A stretch of DNA of 64,000 bases from Chlamydoabsidia padenii (taxonomy: Eukaryota; Mucoromycota; Mucoromycetes; Mucorales; Cunninghamellaceae), in contig JAIWND010000003.1 in assembly GCA_025330725.1 (NCBI GenBank), forward strand, positions 806,001 to 870,000, written 5' to 3'. Of this stretch, positions 1 through 14,340 are shown piece after piece; the stretch's first letter is position 1, and each line of letters starts with the position of its first letter. A model generated the notes under the pieces. The model searched no databases. It had not been told where the DNA came from and was given only the letters and a program-made list of their open reading frames with translations. Both the position numbers and the translations under genes were made by a program.

Positions 1-169
1 AAAAAATGCCGAGCGGGGTTTCTTACTTTATAAAATCAGGTGCAAAATTCTCGGCCTTGGACAAATCTACATTGATATAGTTAACATCAGGGATTCCTTT
101 TTCTTCAACAATCAAGCGGGGAACAGAGGCCCAAAGAGAGGGTGGGAAGGTATAAATATCGAGAGGCAT
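1..169 (-). CDS. Glutathione S-transferase, N-terminal exon (partial)
   Basis: The first coding exon reads leftwards from an ATG at 169 to a GTAAGA donor at 21-26 (exon 27-169); the rest lies beyond the window edge. The 47 residues start MPLDIYTFPPSLWASVPRL and continue into VDLSKAENFAPDF, which fits the thioredoxin-fold N-terminal domain of cytosolic glutathione S-transferases, where the glutathione site is formed. The family conjugates glutathione to electrophiles or reduces peroxides. The exact class cannot be told from one exon, and the C-terminal helical domain is unseen. Confidence 0.6.
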
Positions 170-995
170 GGTTTAGTAATAGATAATCAAAGAAAGAAAG
201 AAAAAAAGGGCTTGTACTTTGCTTTATATATAGTGTACCAGGTTTTCCCGCTTACTCATTACTCAGTCAATTCCCTTGTCATCCCAATTGCATTTCTTAT
301 TTGTCACTTGACCCACATAATCATCACCATTATGGATGCCTTACTAATCAATCGTTTCATTTGTCAAAACAAAACAAAAAACAAAAACAAAAAAACAGCA
401 TCAAAAAGTTACATTAAAAAGACACTCAACGTGTACACTTTGATGCCATATCATCAAAGGGTACTATGTATAGTGGGCTGTTTGATCTGGCTCTTACCTT
501 TAAATTCAAATTCCGCTTTCCTGATTTGGATGTGGCCCCAACCCTGAACCCCGAGGCTTGAGCACATGAAGGCCAAGGGAATCTATTGGCTTGATTCATC
601 GGAGGTGTTTGCAATGTCTTTGTAAACTGAGAAACAGGGCGCGGTGTGATTTCGGTCTAACCAAACTTGGAAATCATCGTCATCCTTGTTTCAAACATGA
701 GAGTTCGACTGAGTACGAGCAGGAAGGGTATATATGTATCCTTGAGGACAAGACACTGCTATCCAATAATGAATGAGATGGCGTTGATGAGATGACTGGA
801 AAAAAAAGACGGTATTTGATATCAATACGTTTCAAATTCCGACCAGTCCTGTTGCATGAATCCCGTTTCCATCATTGAGGAAGCAGTGTAATATAATTTT
901 ATTAATTCTATTGTTTTTGTTAAAAAAAAGTAGTTGATTTCTAATAATAAGAGGAGTAGGGGGTATTGTATCTATCAACTACCAGAATCTATAAT
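170..995. other. Intergenic, GST upstream / ABC1-kinase downstream
   Basis: This 826-bp AT-rich stretch lies upstream of the GST gene and downstream of the ABC1-type kinase. No convincing coding exon is seen on either strand. Two copies of the recurring TTCAAATTCCG sequence occur, at 502-516 and 829-843, neither close to a start codon found here. Confidence 0.6.
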
Positions 996-2968
996 CTAAT
1001 GATGATACCAACGAGTGCATTTGATCCAAAAAGTACGCATATCATCCAAAAACACGCTACTTAACTGATAAACCCAAAGAGCATATTCCAATGAATGATA
1101 ATTCCACCAAGCGCGCACCAAGAGTTTCATGAGATACCATTGCCAGCCTAGTTCACGGAGTTTATTGACGAGATGAGCACGAGTATCCAACCACACCGCT
1201 TTACTACAGTATTGCCCCATGATCACATAAGTGATTCGTTCATCAGGCACCACGTTGAGTTGTTCATCCACATGTCGTAATAAATCATTGGTCTTGAGCA
1301 ATAACAAGACCGTGCGTGGCATTTTCCCCAGGATATCCGCCACCTCGACCAAAAAGTCCAAAGCACCCTTTGCCATCCGTCCCAGTTCTTCTTGTCCTCG
1401 TGTCGAATTCAGATCGGCGTCGTTGATCTTGGCCCATTCACGTCCCGTCAGCATACTGGCAAACAATTGATAGCCTTCGGTTCCGCCTACACGGTAAGCA
1501 TAGGTTCGAATGCCATCTTCATCGCCTTGAATCAGTGCTGTCCATAAATGTGCATAGTCGGTACGTAGTTGACTTGTCAATGTTCGGTATAATCCATGGT
1601 CGAGTAGTACGAGATCAAAGTTTTGTCCATGTTTCTTGTTGGTCGAGGGTCGAATGATAACATTTCCAGGGTCTAATGAAAAAAAGAGAGAGAGAGTTTA
1701 AAGGAGATCATATCTATACATTTGTGTTTTTAAAACTTACGAGGGTCACAGTGCACAAAACTATTACAACAAGACATAATTTAGTAAGCTACTTCCTGTA
1801 TTCCCGTTTTATTTTTAACTTACCCGTGTAAAAAGATCATTTCAGAGAATACCTTGGTTAGTTCAGATGAGACAGTACGAGGATCAATGTTGTGTTTGTT
1901 CATATAGTCCAGATCATCAATACGAGCACCTTCAATAACTAAATAATGACAAAAAAAAAACAAGATTAGTACTAGTTCCATATAGAGACAATAAAGTATG
2001 ACCCGTCCCTTTTCAATTCCTATTTAACCCCCGCCCAGGATAAACTTACATTCCATACACATGATTCGTCGAATAGCCCACACCGTCTTTGGAATCACCA
2101 AGGCCGTGGTTTGATTGGTGGCAAAATTGACAGCGACTTGATGAGCATTGTTCGCTTCATGGACAAAATTCATTTCCTGAGGCAAAGATTCCTTCATTTC
2201 ATCCACCAGCCAGCCAAATCCAAAGTCTGGAAAAAAGTAGTAGATACAATCAAAGATAGCCGACACCGTTCGCATATCAATCTTGCAGAATTCATCCAGA
2301 TTGGGATGTTGACATTTCACTGCCACCCAATCACCAGTAGATGCCAAGCGGGCTTTGTGTACCTGAGCCAAAGAAGCCACACCGATCGGGGTCCAGTCAA
2401 ATACATCAAAGACAGTATCAATCGGTTGTCCATAGTCGGTCAAGAAGAGTTGGCGAATGTCTTCAGGGGGTGTCGGGTCACAACGGTCTTGAAGCACTGC
2501 CATGGTCGAAGTCCATTCAATGGGGAGCAAGTAGACCATGGCAGACACATGTTGGCCTAGCTTGACATAGATCCCACCAAGTCGTTGCAAGGAATCCAAT
2601 ACTCGTTTCGCACATCGTAAATGACATTCGGATTTAGCTTGTAATCGTGCTTGTTCATCGTCACCATAGTCTCTTGACAGGGTCAGTTTATAATCGAGTG
2701 CCACCAGGACCCCTGTCTTACCGGCAACACCGCACCGTTCAAACGCAGTCATCACATGTCGAAAGTCTTCATTGGTGTAGTATAATACTGCGCCCGTCGT
2801 TGCTGTGGCTGCTGTCAGTCCTAGTTTGCGATAGATCCTTGAGGGTGGAGAGATGGTGTGTGTGGTGCTGGCTTGACGTCGTAATAGGGAGAGGGCAGCC
2901 AAAGAGGGTTGGGTGGTAGAGGTCCACCTCCTAGCAGAAGACAAGAGATGGTGACTTCCACGATACAT
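996..2968 (-). CDS. Mitochondrial ABC1/ADCK-family atypical kinase (Mcp2/ADCK1-like)
   Basis: Four exons (2968-2050, 1938-1824, 1760-1741, 1672-996) join in frame to 576 residues. The N-terminus, MYRGSHHLLSSARRW followed by many R/S/T, looks like a mitochondrial presequence. ABC1/UbiB hallmarks are present in order: the KxGQ motif (YVKLGQ), the alanine-rich nucleotide loop (ASLAQVH), the VAVK lysine, the catalytic loop FVHCDPHPGN and the metal site LLDHG. The family includes yeast Mcp2/Cqd proteins and human ADCK1/5, linked to coenzyme Q distribution and mitochondrial lipid balance; that role is by family only. The start is the ATG at 2968; the upstream in-frame codon at 2983 is TTG. The third exon is only 20 nt and encodes part of the catalytic loop. 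Confidence 0.88.
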
Positions 2969-3070
2969 TTTGGCAATAATCAAAAGAAAGAGAATGGAAG
3001 AAGAAAAAGCAAAAGCAAAAAAAAAAAAAAAAGAGGAAACAACACTAATTTATCTTGACCACTCAATGAA

Positions 3071-3084
3071 ATTGAAATGCCGCC
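3071..3084 (+). promoter_or_regulatory. Weak copy of recurring promoter element between divergent genes
   Basis: ATTGAAATGCCGCC lies in the 170-bp gap between the divergent start codons of the ABC1-type kinase (2968, -) and the methyltransferase (3139, +). It is a loose match to the TTYAAAYYCCG sequence seen at most gene starts in this window. Confidence 0.3.
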
Positions 3085-3138
3085 GTGATACAAAAGAAGA
3101 AACTTTTCTTTCCCTCTCTCTTCTTCTTCCAGTCATAA

Positions 3139-4472
3139 ATGCAACAGTCTCTTTTTTATATTCGGTTTCTTAAACCACCTCCATCAAAATGCACCTTACA
3201 CCAACCGTTTAATATAGTCTGGACAGTCGAAAGTGATCTGGGTGATCGGCCTTTTGGTGGCGACTTTTCAGTCCAATGCGAAACCAACCAACCTAATCTG
3301 ACAATCCAATTCTTACCTCTAGGCAACAAGAAAGCTTCCAAGAAGAGAAAACATAACGACACTATAAAGAAGGACGACTCGGTGATCTTGACCAACTTTG
3401 ACTATCGTCCGTATCCTGGCGGTGGCATTGTCACTCGGATCGCCCTTGTACCCACCACCTCTAACGTTGGCAACAGCTTCAACGGCAAGATCCAACTCTC
3501 ATTCTCCTTGGCTCCAAAATTCAGAGCAAAAACGGTGATTGCGAAAAGCAAGACTTCCACCACGATTATACCTCATCCTGTTTGGCACCAAGCTTATCCT
3601 TTAATACGAAGCTCAGCTTACAAAGACGGAACGAGCTATAGTGTCGATAATGTCTGGATTATACCTACTTGGTCTATACCTATCCAAGTCTCTTTTGATC
3701 AATCTAAACGTCAACTCATTACACAGGATCCTCCAGGTGGACAACAGGCACAACGACAAGTAATGATCGAGTCGGATCTGGTGGTCTCCATATGTGAAGA
3801 TGTAGAACAAAGTATTGCAAGACATGTATGGTAAGCTTATATACCACCTATCAAACCCAAATCATCATCTCATTCTTTGTATAGGGATTGTGGATTAGTC
3901 ATGTGTGATTTTATTAAGAAACATAAAGATCACATCAAATGTAATCATGTCATTGAATTAGGTAAGAAGGATCAATATACCAGGAAGGGGGAACCGTGTC
4001 TAACAGAGTCTTATATATAGGAAGTGGTACGGGACTGGTGGGGATTTTTGCTGCCCTGGTACTGAAGCCCCACACCATGGTGCTCACCGATTTACCCGAT
4101 GCTTTGGATATCATGCAACAAAATCTCGACATGATGATCACGACATCCACCGACATACAAGCCAAAGTATTATCATGGGGACCCAAGGCTTCGATAGGAG
4201 ACGATGAGGACACGACATGGGCGGGCGACGAGCATATGGTGGATCTGGTTTTATTGACGGACGTGCTGTACAATCAAGGCTCACACGATCTTTTATTACA
4301 AACTCTAGATTGGCTCATGGTGAACCCTACTTGTCGTGTGTTATTGGCTTACAAGGAGAGAAACCCCGATGAACGCGGGTTTTTTATCAAGGTTAAGGAA
4401 CGGCAATGGCATTGCGACTTGGTAGAGGATCACCAGGAGTATCCTTTTGAAATGTATTGGATTTACAAATAG
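3139..4472 (+). CDS. Methyltransferase family 16 protein (putative lysine methyltransferase)
   Basis: Three exons (3139-3830, 3885-3961, 4021-4472) encode 406 residues. The C-terminal half is a seven-strand AdoMet methyltransferase: motif I reads IELGSGTGLVGI, an acidic post-I turn reads LTDLPDA, and the DVLYN stretch matches the D-x-x-Y signature of the METTL21/Efm family (Methyltransf_16). These enzymes methylate lysines in proteins such as elongation factors and chaperones; the target here cannot be told. The first about 230 residues are beta-rich with a short basic patch (KKASKKRKH) and match no domain I recognise. The gene is divergent from the ABC1-type kinase. Confidence 0.8.
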
Positions 4473-4878
4473 ATATAGTAATTGTACGATTAGAATAGAT
4501 TAGATTATTATAAATAAACTCTCATTTTTTTTTTTTTTATATTTGAACATGTATAAAATGTCTACATCAGACGGTTCCTTGTGTTTACTAGAGGTGGCGG
4601 AATTTGCAATCGAAGAGAAGGGGATCCTTCTTAATGTTGGTTCCTGAAAAGGAGGATGGGGTAGGGTATAATATCAATGCACCTGAAAGAAGGAATTCCT
4701 TCTTTGGCCCTTGATCACCCCTTGATTTTACATAATGGTGATTTTCAAACGCCGCATTTGCCAATAAATTTCGACCACATTTTTTTTTTTTTTTTTTTTT
4801 GTGGATTCTTCTTTCTCCTTTGGCTACCTTTTTTTTTTTGTTTTTTTTTTGTTTGTTGAAACAACTCTTTGTCTAACC
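4473..4878. other. Intergenic upstream of PDI
   Basis: The 3' region of the methyltransferase contains AATAAA-like signals near 4510. It is followed by the promoter and leader of the PDI gene, which holds poly(T) tracts at about 4781-4800 and 4830-4853. No gene is seen. Confidence 0.5.
4742..4755 (+). promoter_or_regulatory. Recurring promoter element upstream of PDI
   Basis: TTTTCAAACGCCGC lies 124 bp upstream of the PDI start codon. It is one of many TTYAAAYYCCG-type sites in the window, followed as usual by a T-rich leader. Confidence 0.45.
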
Positions 4879-6455
4879 ATGCTACTCAAGGCAGCCACTC
4901 TTCTTTGTGCCAACCTTGCACTCTCGGCAGCAATGTATAGCAGTCGTGATGCTGTAGTGGAATTAACACCCAAGAACTTCAAGCAAGAAGTCCTCAAAAA
5001 TGACGTAAGGAACATCTCTTTTATATCAAGTACTCAACTAATCACTTCTTTTAACAGAAACTTGTGGCTGTCGAGTTTTATGCTCCTTGGTGTGGTCATT
5101 GTCAAAAGTAAGTCTGAAATGAAAACAACTGGTTCTTTTTTTTTTATATATATTTTAAACATACCTGTCTTTGTGTTAGACTTTCCCCGGAATGGAAAAA
5201 GGCGGCCAACAATTTGAAAGGATTAGTAACGGTGGCAGCTATTAATTGTGACGAAGACAGCAACAAGCCTTTGTGTGGTCAATATGATATCAAAGGATTC
5301 CCAACGATCAAGGTATTCCGATCCAGTGTGAACAAGAAGGGTACTCGCGTCAAGAAACCAACTGGTAAGTGTAGGGATGAATAAGAAATCAACTAGGAAC
5401 GAACTGACAGCTTTTTTGTTTTTGTTTTTGTTTTTTATAGATTATCAAGGACCGCGTGAAGCCAAACCTCTAGTGGATTATCTTCTCTCTCAACAACCCT
5501 CAAATGTGCGACTTATCAAAGGAGACCCTGCCAAAGTGAAATCCAAGGCCAGTATCTCTATTGACGACTTTATGGAATTGGAGGCAAGTTGATTATCTAA
5601 CCAATCATAGGAAAAAGGACTAACATGATCTTTTGTTATATAGAATTCAACCATGTCCAAAGTGATCTTATTCACTGACAAGCCAACGACGACACCTTTG
5701 TATAAAGCGCTATCTGTAGACTTTGGCGACGGGCGACTATTGATGGGGGAAGTGAAGAAATCAGAAAAGCAAGTGGTGGATCTCTTTGGCATTGACAAAT
5801 TCCCCACTTTACTAGTGCTTACTCCTGGTGAAGATCACAATCCATTGGTCTACAGCGGCAAACTCAAATACCAACCTCTCTCAGATTACTTGTCCACTTT
5901 TGCTCCCACTCAACAGAAAACCAAGGCTGAAGCCAAAAAAGAAGAATCAAGCCAAGCTCCTGAACCTCCCATCAAACCAAAAGGTATATATAACATGGTG
6001 ATCAATTGACTACTAACATGGAACTTTCTTTTCTTTTTGTAGTGGAAGAATTGGCGACAGATGCAACCCTTCAACAACATTGCTCAAAAACTGGCAACAA
6101 TATTTGCGTCATTACAATAGTCTCACCCGAAGAAAAAGACCAAGGCATCAAACTATTGACCGAAATCCACGAACAAAACACTAATGAGTTATTCCGATTT
6201 GGATGGATGACCAGCGACAAGGCGGCGGATATTATCCAACAATTAGATCTGGTACAAGATTACCCTGGCTTGTTTATTCTCCACCCTAGTAAGCAATTGT
6301 ATCGTCCTTATATTGGTGCTTGGGATAACAAGAGCATCACTCGTTGGTTGGGACAGATTGCTTCTGGTCGTGTCCAGGCTTTTACTTTCTCTGGTGATTT
6401 GAAATTATCCGAGGATATACCTAAACAAGACAAACCTATTCGTGATGAACTCTAG
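4879..6455 (+). CDS. ER protein disulfide isomerase (Mpd1/PDIA6-like), RDEL-terminated
   Basis: Six exons (4879-5004, 5058-5107, 5180-5364, 5441-5583, 5644-5983, 6043-6455) encode 418 residues. A hydrophobic N-terminal signal peptide (MLLKAATLLCANLALSAA) is followed by one catalytic thioredoxin domain with FYAPWCGHCQK and a cis-proline GFPTIK. One or more redox-inactive thioredoxin-like domains (FPTLLVLTP, YPGLFILHP) come next. The protein ends PIRDEL, an ER-retrieval signal. One catalytic domain plus inactive ones is closer to yeast Mpd1 than to PDIA6. It should catalyse disulfide formation and exchange in the ER lumen. The fourth intron uses a GC donor (GAG|gcaagt), and only that splice avoids a stop. 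Confidence 0.9.
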
Positions 6456-6590
6456 ATTATTATTTATTTATTACATTGCTTAGTTTATGATGTTGAATGT
6501 TTATATTATTGTCTCAAATAAAGATTGTCCTTATATAAATATATATATTGTCTTATTTGATCCTTCCACCTTTTAAAAATATAGATTATC

Positions 6591-6689
6591 ATGAAACTTG
6601 AATGGATAGTTGTTTTTATAATCCAATCCTACTTATCGTTTGTTGCTGGTATGGATGCTTGAATAATGTCAAGCTCCGACACTGAACTC

Positions 6690-6731
<42 letters not shown>

Positions 6732-7086
6732 CTTTTCTTTGTGTACCCTAGCTAATCTCACTTTGCATGAAGAATGGAAAATAGGAAATACTCATTCAGT
6801 GGCATGGGATCAATCTGTGTATACACAAGCGGATACTGTGAATATATTCATAGACGAAGATCGATCCTTTTCACTTGGACGTAAAGTTTGATCACGATGT
6901 TACTCTTTTTCTGATCTAATATCATGCTTTTGTATAGATACTCAAGCTTTAGATGGTAAACTTGATTTTATTGTTCCAGACCAATTATCCAAATTCAAAG
7001 ATCAACAAGTCCATGTCCTTGCTGTATTTCGTCGTGATTTCCATCTTTTCAATGTGGAATCTGCTGCTGTACGCATAACGGGTTGA
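6591..7086 (+). CDS. Small secreted Kre9/Knh1-like protein
   Basis: Three exons (6591-6648, 6752-6880, 6938-7086) join to 111 residues. A signal peptide (MKLEWIVVFIIQSYLSFVAG) precedes a beta-rich domain with WKIGNTHSVAWDQ. That resembles the start of the Kre9/Knh1 domain, whose typical form is W-x-x-G-x-x-x-x-I-x-W. Proteins with this domain are secreted or cell-wall-attached and have been linked to beta-glucan assembly. The usual Ser/Thr-rich GPI tail is absent. The first intron contains a 40-nt T run (6692-6731) before the acceptor. The gene starts 135 bp after the PDI stop and ends tail-to-tail with calcineurin. The family call rests on a short motif. Confidence 0.5.
6692..6731 (+). repeat. 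Poly(T) run of 40 in an intron
   Basis: Forty consecutive T residues lie inside the first intron of the Kre9-like gene, about 20 nt before its acceptor. Confidence 0.9.
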
Positions 7087-7271
7087 AAAAGTATATGCTG
7101 ATCAATGCCGTATCTATATCATTAATACAATACAATAATTATAATGGGTCAAAGAAAGAGTTTTATTTAAAGTATAAGAATAAAAAGTGCTTTGAACGCA
7201 AACAGTTTTACATAAAACATACTACAACTATATAAAGTATACTATTGTCCTATCCTATTAAACTATATATT

Positions 7272-9576
<2,305 letters not shown>

Positions 9577-9774
9577 TACAGTATAAACAGTTAAGGTAAG
9601 TGTTTTTGGAAAAGAAGATAATACGAAGTACCGATAATGACAGTAGTAGTCAGATGGATACAAAAAGAATGATAAAAAAAAAAAAAAAAAAAAAAAAAAG
9701 TTGGAGAAAAGAAAGACGTAAAGGAGGAAAATTGGCTGAATACTTTTATGGACCTTCCCCGTGTGTAACTCTTA

Positions 9775-9788
9775 TTTTTAAACCCCGC
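9775..9788 (+). promoter_or_regulatory. Recurring promoter element, calcineurin/Vps39 divergent region
   Basis: TTTTTAAACCCCGC lies 200 bp upstream of the calcineurin ATG on the opposite strand, and 304 bp before the Vps39 ATG. A second copy (9969-9982) serves the Vps39 side. Confidence 0.5.
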
Positions 9789-9968
9789 ATTCAACGCGTC
9801 CCTTGATCACCTTTCTTTCAGATAGCTCAATGTTCACGGTAATACCGAGTTTCATACATGGAAAAACGGGTTTCACTTACTGGTCCGTCCAACCTTTTCT
9901 CTTTTCTTTGATCACCTTGACTTTTCAAAAAAAAAAAAAAAAAAAAAGGCAAGGAAATCATTTGAGTG

Positions 9969-9982
9969 TTTTTAAATCCCGC
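9969..9982 (+). promoter_or_regulatory. Recurring promoter element upstream of Vps39
   Basis: TTTTTAAATCCCGC lies 110 bp before the Vps39 start codon and is followed by a T/C-rich leader. Confidence 0.5.
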
Positions 9983-10091
9983 TTCTTTTTTGTCCTGGTT
10001 GAATTTTTTTCTGGTTACTCTTCCTTCTCTCCTTTTACTTCTCTTTTTATATTTTTATACGTCAGGCAAACGACCTACAAACATCCAAACT

Positions 10092-13000
10092 ATGCATGAT
10101 GCTTTTCAAGTGACCACCGTGGTGGATAAAGTGGCTCGAATTGAATCCATATTTGCTCATGGTAAGTGACCCACTTTTTTATAAAAAAAAAAAAAAAAAT
10201 AGTGCAGTTTTTCGTGCTCTCATGATATGATATCAGTACTAACTCTTATTCTATTACTTTGACTTTAGGTGACAAGCTGCTTATCGGTACTGGTATTGGT
10301 CACTTGCTTGAGTACGACATTAAGGAACCTTTAGGTAAGAAATGTCTAGAGGGCATAGAAAATAGATGAACAATTTTGAAACACTGACTGAAACTGATCC
10401 TTCTTTTATATTATATTGACTATAGTGGCCGATGAAAACGAAGTACCTGAAGTTACTCTAGTCAACACTCACAAGTCTTTTGCCAAACGACCCATTGAAC
10501 AATTGGATATTATCAAGGAAATTGACGTACTGGTGTCATTATCTGGTAAATGACGGAAAAAAAAAAAAAAAAAAAGCACATTCATCATTCGCTGAAAAGA
10601 GTATACTAACCTTGTCTTTCCTTAGATGGTCTTATCAGTCTTCATGATCTTCGCACCTTTGAATTACGTATGGCACTAGGAAAAACTAAAGGGGCTAATC
10701 TGTTCACCATTCAAACCATGGTGGAAATGACTGTAGAACAAATCCCCCAGTTGGTGACTCGACTAGCAGTAGCCGTACGCAAGAAACTCGTGGTGTTTGT
10801 ATGGAAGGATACTGAATTCTCTGAAACAAAGGAATGGCCTCTACCTGATCGTGTCAAGACAATGGCGTGGGTGGGATCAACCAAGATTTGTCTGGGTTTG
10901 GCTACAGAATATGCTTTGATGGAAGTAGAAGATGGACAATGGACTGAACTCTTTGGACCCATGGCGGATGGCAGTAATGGATTGATGAATGGATCAAATC
11001 ATCATAGTGGTGGAACCAGTATATCTAGTGGGGCAGCCAGTGGGGCAATGAGCACACTCAATAGTTTGTATAATATGTCCATTGGCTTTCGTGGTGGCAA
11101 ACCTATGGTGACCAAGATACCTAACAACGAAATGTTACTAGCTCGTGATCGTAAGTTTTTTGTTGTTATTGTGGTAACCCTATTGGGAATATGATACTCA
11201 TCTTTTGATCCTTTTACTTCTCTCTTTTCTAATAGATGTCAGCATATTTTTGGGTTTAGATGGTACCCCTACACGAAAAGTTGGTATAGAATGGTCTGGA
11301 ACTCCAGAACAGATGGGTAAGAATACTAAATAACAAAATACTGGAAACATAACTCACCTGTGCCTTTATTGTAGGATATTCTTATCCCTATGTTATCGCC
11401 ATACTCCCGAAACATGTCGAAGTACGAAACATCCAATCCTTGGCTTTGGTACAGCAAATTGATGTATCTAATGCGAAATTCCTCAATCAAGGTAAACTGG
11501 TGTATGTGGCCACAAGCTCTCAAATCTGGCGGTTGACACCCTTTAGCTTCTCTTCTCAGGTATGACCATTATGTAGTGAATGGATGACATGTGTATGAAT
11601 ACTCTACTAATCATTACACCCTTCTTCTTTTTTATTGTTAGATCGATCAATTGGTACAAAAACATGCTTATGAAGAAGCTGTCAGTCTTTTGGAACAAAT
11701 CAACGCCGCCTTGGTGGAAAACAAGGAGGAAAAACTTCGTATGATCCGGACTGCCTATGCTCATGACCTATTTGTACACGGTGAATACGATACAGCCTTG
11801 GGATTGTTTCAAGAATTGGATACTCCTGCAGCAAATGTGATTGAACTCTACCCATCAATGATATCTGGACGATTGGCAAAGGATCAAGACCATCATGAAG
11901 ACGAAGGCAACGATGACGATTCACTTTTGGCGGCTACAGCAGCATCACGAAAGAACGGTAATGGCGGCAAAAATGATTCACCAGAAGAAACCCACGAATA
12001 CCTTCGACCGGATAGTCGTACCTCAAATTACAGCAAGACAAACACCATTCTCAGTAACCATAGCAGCTCCAAATTATCAGCAGTATTACACCAGCACCAA
12101 GCCCATCAACAGAAAGAACTAGTGCCTTTGACAGGTATTCATCTTCACGATGCCATCACTTACTTGATTCGATTCCTGACCGATAAACGACAAAAACTAT
12201 CAAAACAGATGGCGGCTTCTCCTACAGCAAATGGGACAACTATAGCCTCCTCCTCTTCTTTGACACCATCTTCTTCATCCGCCATAACGACAATCACTCC
12301 TCAAGATCTGTTGGAACAAGCGACTTTGGTGGATACAACATTGTTGAAATCTTACATGTTGACAAATGATGCTCTGGTGGGACCTTTACTTCGAGTGCAA
12401 AATCATTGTGATGTGGAAGAATGTGAAGCTATTTTGATGGACAAGAAGAAATACAAGGAACTTGTGGATCTCTATAATTGCAAAGAATTACACTCTAATG
12501 CTCTGGATTTGCTCTCAAAGTAAGTAATATAAAAAGAAAGAAAGAATAAGGTGGTGACTGAAGAACTAACTGTATCTTTTTAACTTTAGACTCGGTCAAC
12601 AATCGGATGGACCTTTAAGAGGTGTGGTCCCGACCATTCGTTACTTGCAAAGACTGGGATTGGATCATTTTGATTTGGTGTTACTCTATTCTCGCTGGGT
12701 ACTCGAGACAGACTCCGTCCATGGTATGGAAGTAAGTTCAGCATACACACACACACACACACACAAAATATCATTACTGATCTGCTTTAAAATAATAGAT
12801 ATTCATTGATGACTTGGCTGAAGTAGAAAGTTTCCCTAGAAACCGAGTCCTGCATCACTTGGCATCAATATCTGACAATTTGACGATACAATACTTGGAA
12901 TATATTATGGACGAACTGCATGATCAAACCCCAGAATTCCATAATCGACTTGCCATTGCCTATCTTGACAAAATCAAAGCAGATCATGTCCCCGATGGTA

Positions 13001-13942
13001 AAAACACACACACACAAGAAATGAACTGTATAGGTTTACTAACCGATTTACAATATATTGTTCGTAGATGAGAAAAATACGACAAGGGGGAAATTATTAC
13101 AATTCTTGGCGGAATCTACTCATTACCGTGCTGAAAAGATCTTGTCTCGACTTCCTATGGATGGTAAGTAATGATGATGATGTTGACTGAAGGGGGTGGA
13201 TTGTTATTAACATGTTAATTTTTATAATAGATCTCTTTGAAGAACGTGCTGTTCTTCTCAGTCGTATTGGGCAACATGATCAAGCTCTAGATATCTATGT
13301 ATACAAACTCAAGAACTATTCTATGGCTGAAGAGTAAGTTGAATTTGTATTACTCACATAACTTACAGTACTAACTCTCTCTCTCTCTCTCTAGATATTG
13401 CACCAAGATATACCGTGATGACCCTAAAAAGGGGGCAAAGATATATTTGACTTTGCTACGAGTATACCTACAACCACCTGTAACCTTACCAAAACGACAA
13501 CCACTCTTGGAACCAGCTCTCGATCTTTTAGCACACCATGGATCACACGTCGATGCATCAGAAGTATTGGCCATTTTACCACTCAGTACACCTTTACAAG
13601 GTCTTTTTCCCTTTTTCGAAAAATACATTCGGGAAAGCAATCGCAACAGGAACAAGAACCGGGTGGTGAAAAATTTACTCAAGGCGGAACAATTCCAGGT
13701 GGAAGAACAGGTGTCTTATTATCAATCCCGTGCGGTCAAGATTACTGAAGATAGAATGTGTCCTCAATGTAACAAACGAATTGGAAACAGGTAAAATAAA
13801 AAACCTTTGGATGACGATCAAACTGCTTACTCTTTTTTTTTTTTCCTTCTTTTTTAGTGTCTTTGCAGTATTCCCAAACGGGGCGGTGGTACACTATTCA
13901 TGCAAGGAAAAAATCGAACAAACACAATGGAAACTGGCCTAA
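10092..13942 (+). CDS. VPS39: Vps39/Vam6, HOPS vacuolar tethering subunit
   Basis: About a dozen exons begin at ATG 10092 (MHDAFQVTTVVDKVARIES) and end at 13942. The N-terminal half is a CNH-type beta-propeller (GTGIGHLLEYDI, VSLSDGLISLHDLRTFELR). A long alpha-solenoid with the Vps39-type regions follows, interrupted by a low-complexity acidic and Ser/Thr/Asn insertion near 11.9-12.3 kb. The C-terminus has the zinc-finger-like MCPQCNKRI...HYSC motif. The protein is the Rab7-binding end of the HOPS complex, needed for late-endosome and vacuole fusion, and it joins mitochondria-vacuole contacts in yeast. Introns carry (AC)n and (CT)n repeats. The gene is tail-to-tail with the trehalose gene. 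Confidence 0.9.
12744..12766. repeat. (AC)n microsatellite in Vps39 intron
   Basis: About eleven AC units fall in the intron following the exon ending SVHGME. Shorter (AC)n (about 13003-13016) and (CT)n (about 13375-13394) runs lie in the next introns. Confidence 0.85.
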
Positions 13943-14340
13943 TGAACATTTCCCTTAAACGTGTTTACCTTACTGTTTTTACTATTAACCTTATTACTCC
14001 TCTACCACACGTACACCTATAGTCTACTGTAGTCTTCTTTGTATACCTTTATGCCAACTCCTCCTTTGTTATTTATTCTATTGTATTCTCTCCAACTCAT
14101 TCATTAAACTTATATATTTTACCCATCATCATTATCACTTTTGGGGATGTATATGTATGATGCATTTTACATATTTGTGATTCATGCAAATACAAAAGCG
14201 GGGTTTTATTGTAAACACCGCCACAACTCCTAGTATTAGATATTCAAACAAATTATAATAAACGTTTTTTATTTTTATTAGTAGCAATGATTTATCAACA
14301 TATATATATAAAGAAGAGAGAAACTAGTACTATACTATGC
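13943..14340. other. Convergent intergenic region (Vps39 / trehalose gene)
   Basis: Two 3' ends face each other here. AATAAA/ATTAAA-like polyadenylation signals occur. A GCGGGGTTTTATTG stretch at about 14198 resembles the recurring element, but it has no gene start nearby. Confidence 0.5.

Noticed and set aside
2969..2983. Upstream extension of the ABC1-type kinase by five codons
   Set aside because: The codon at 2983 is TTG; the ATG at 2968 starts a typical presequence.
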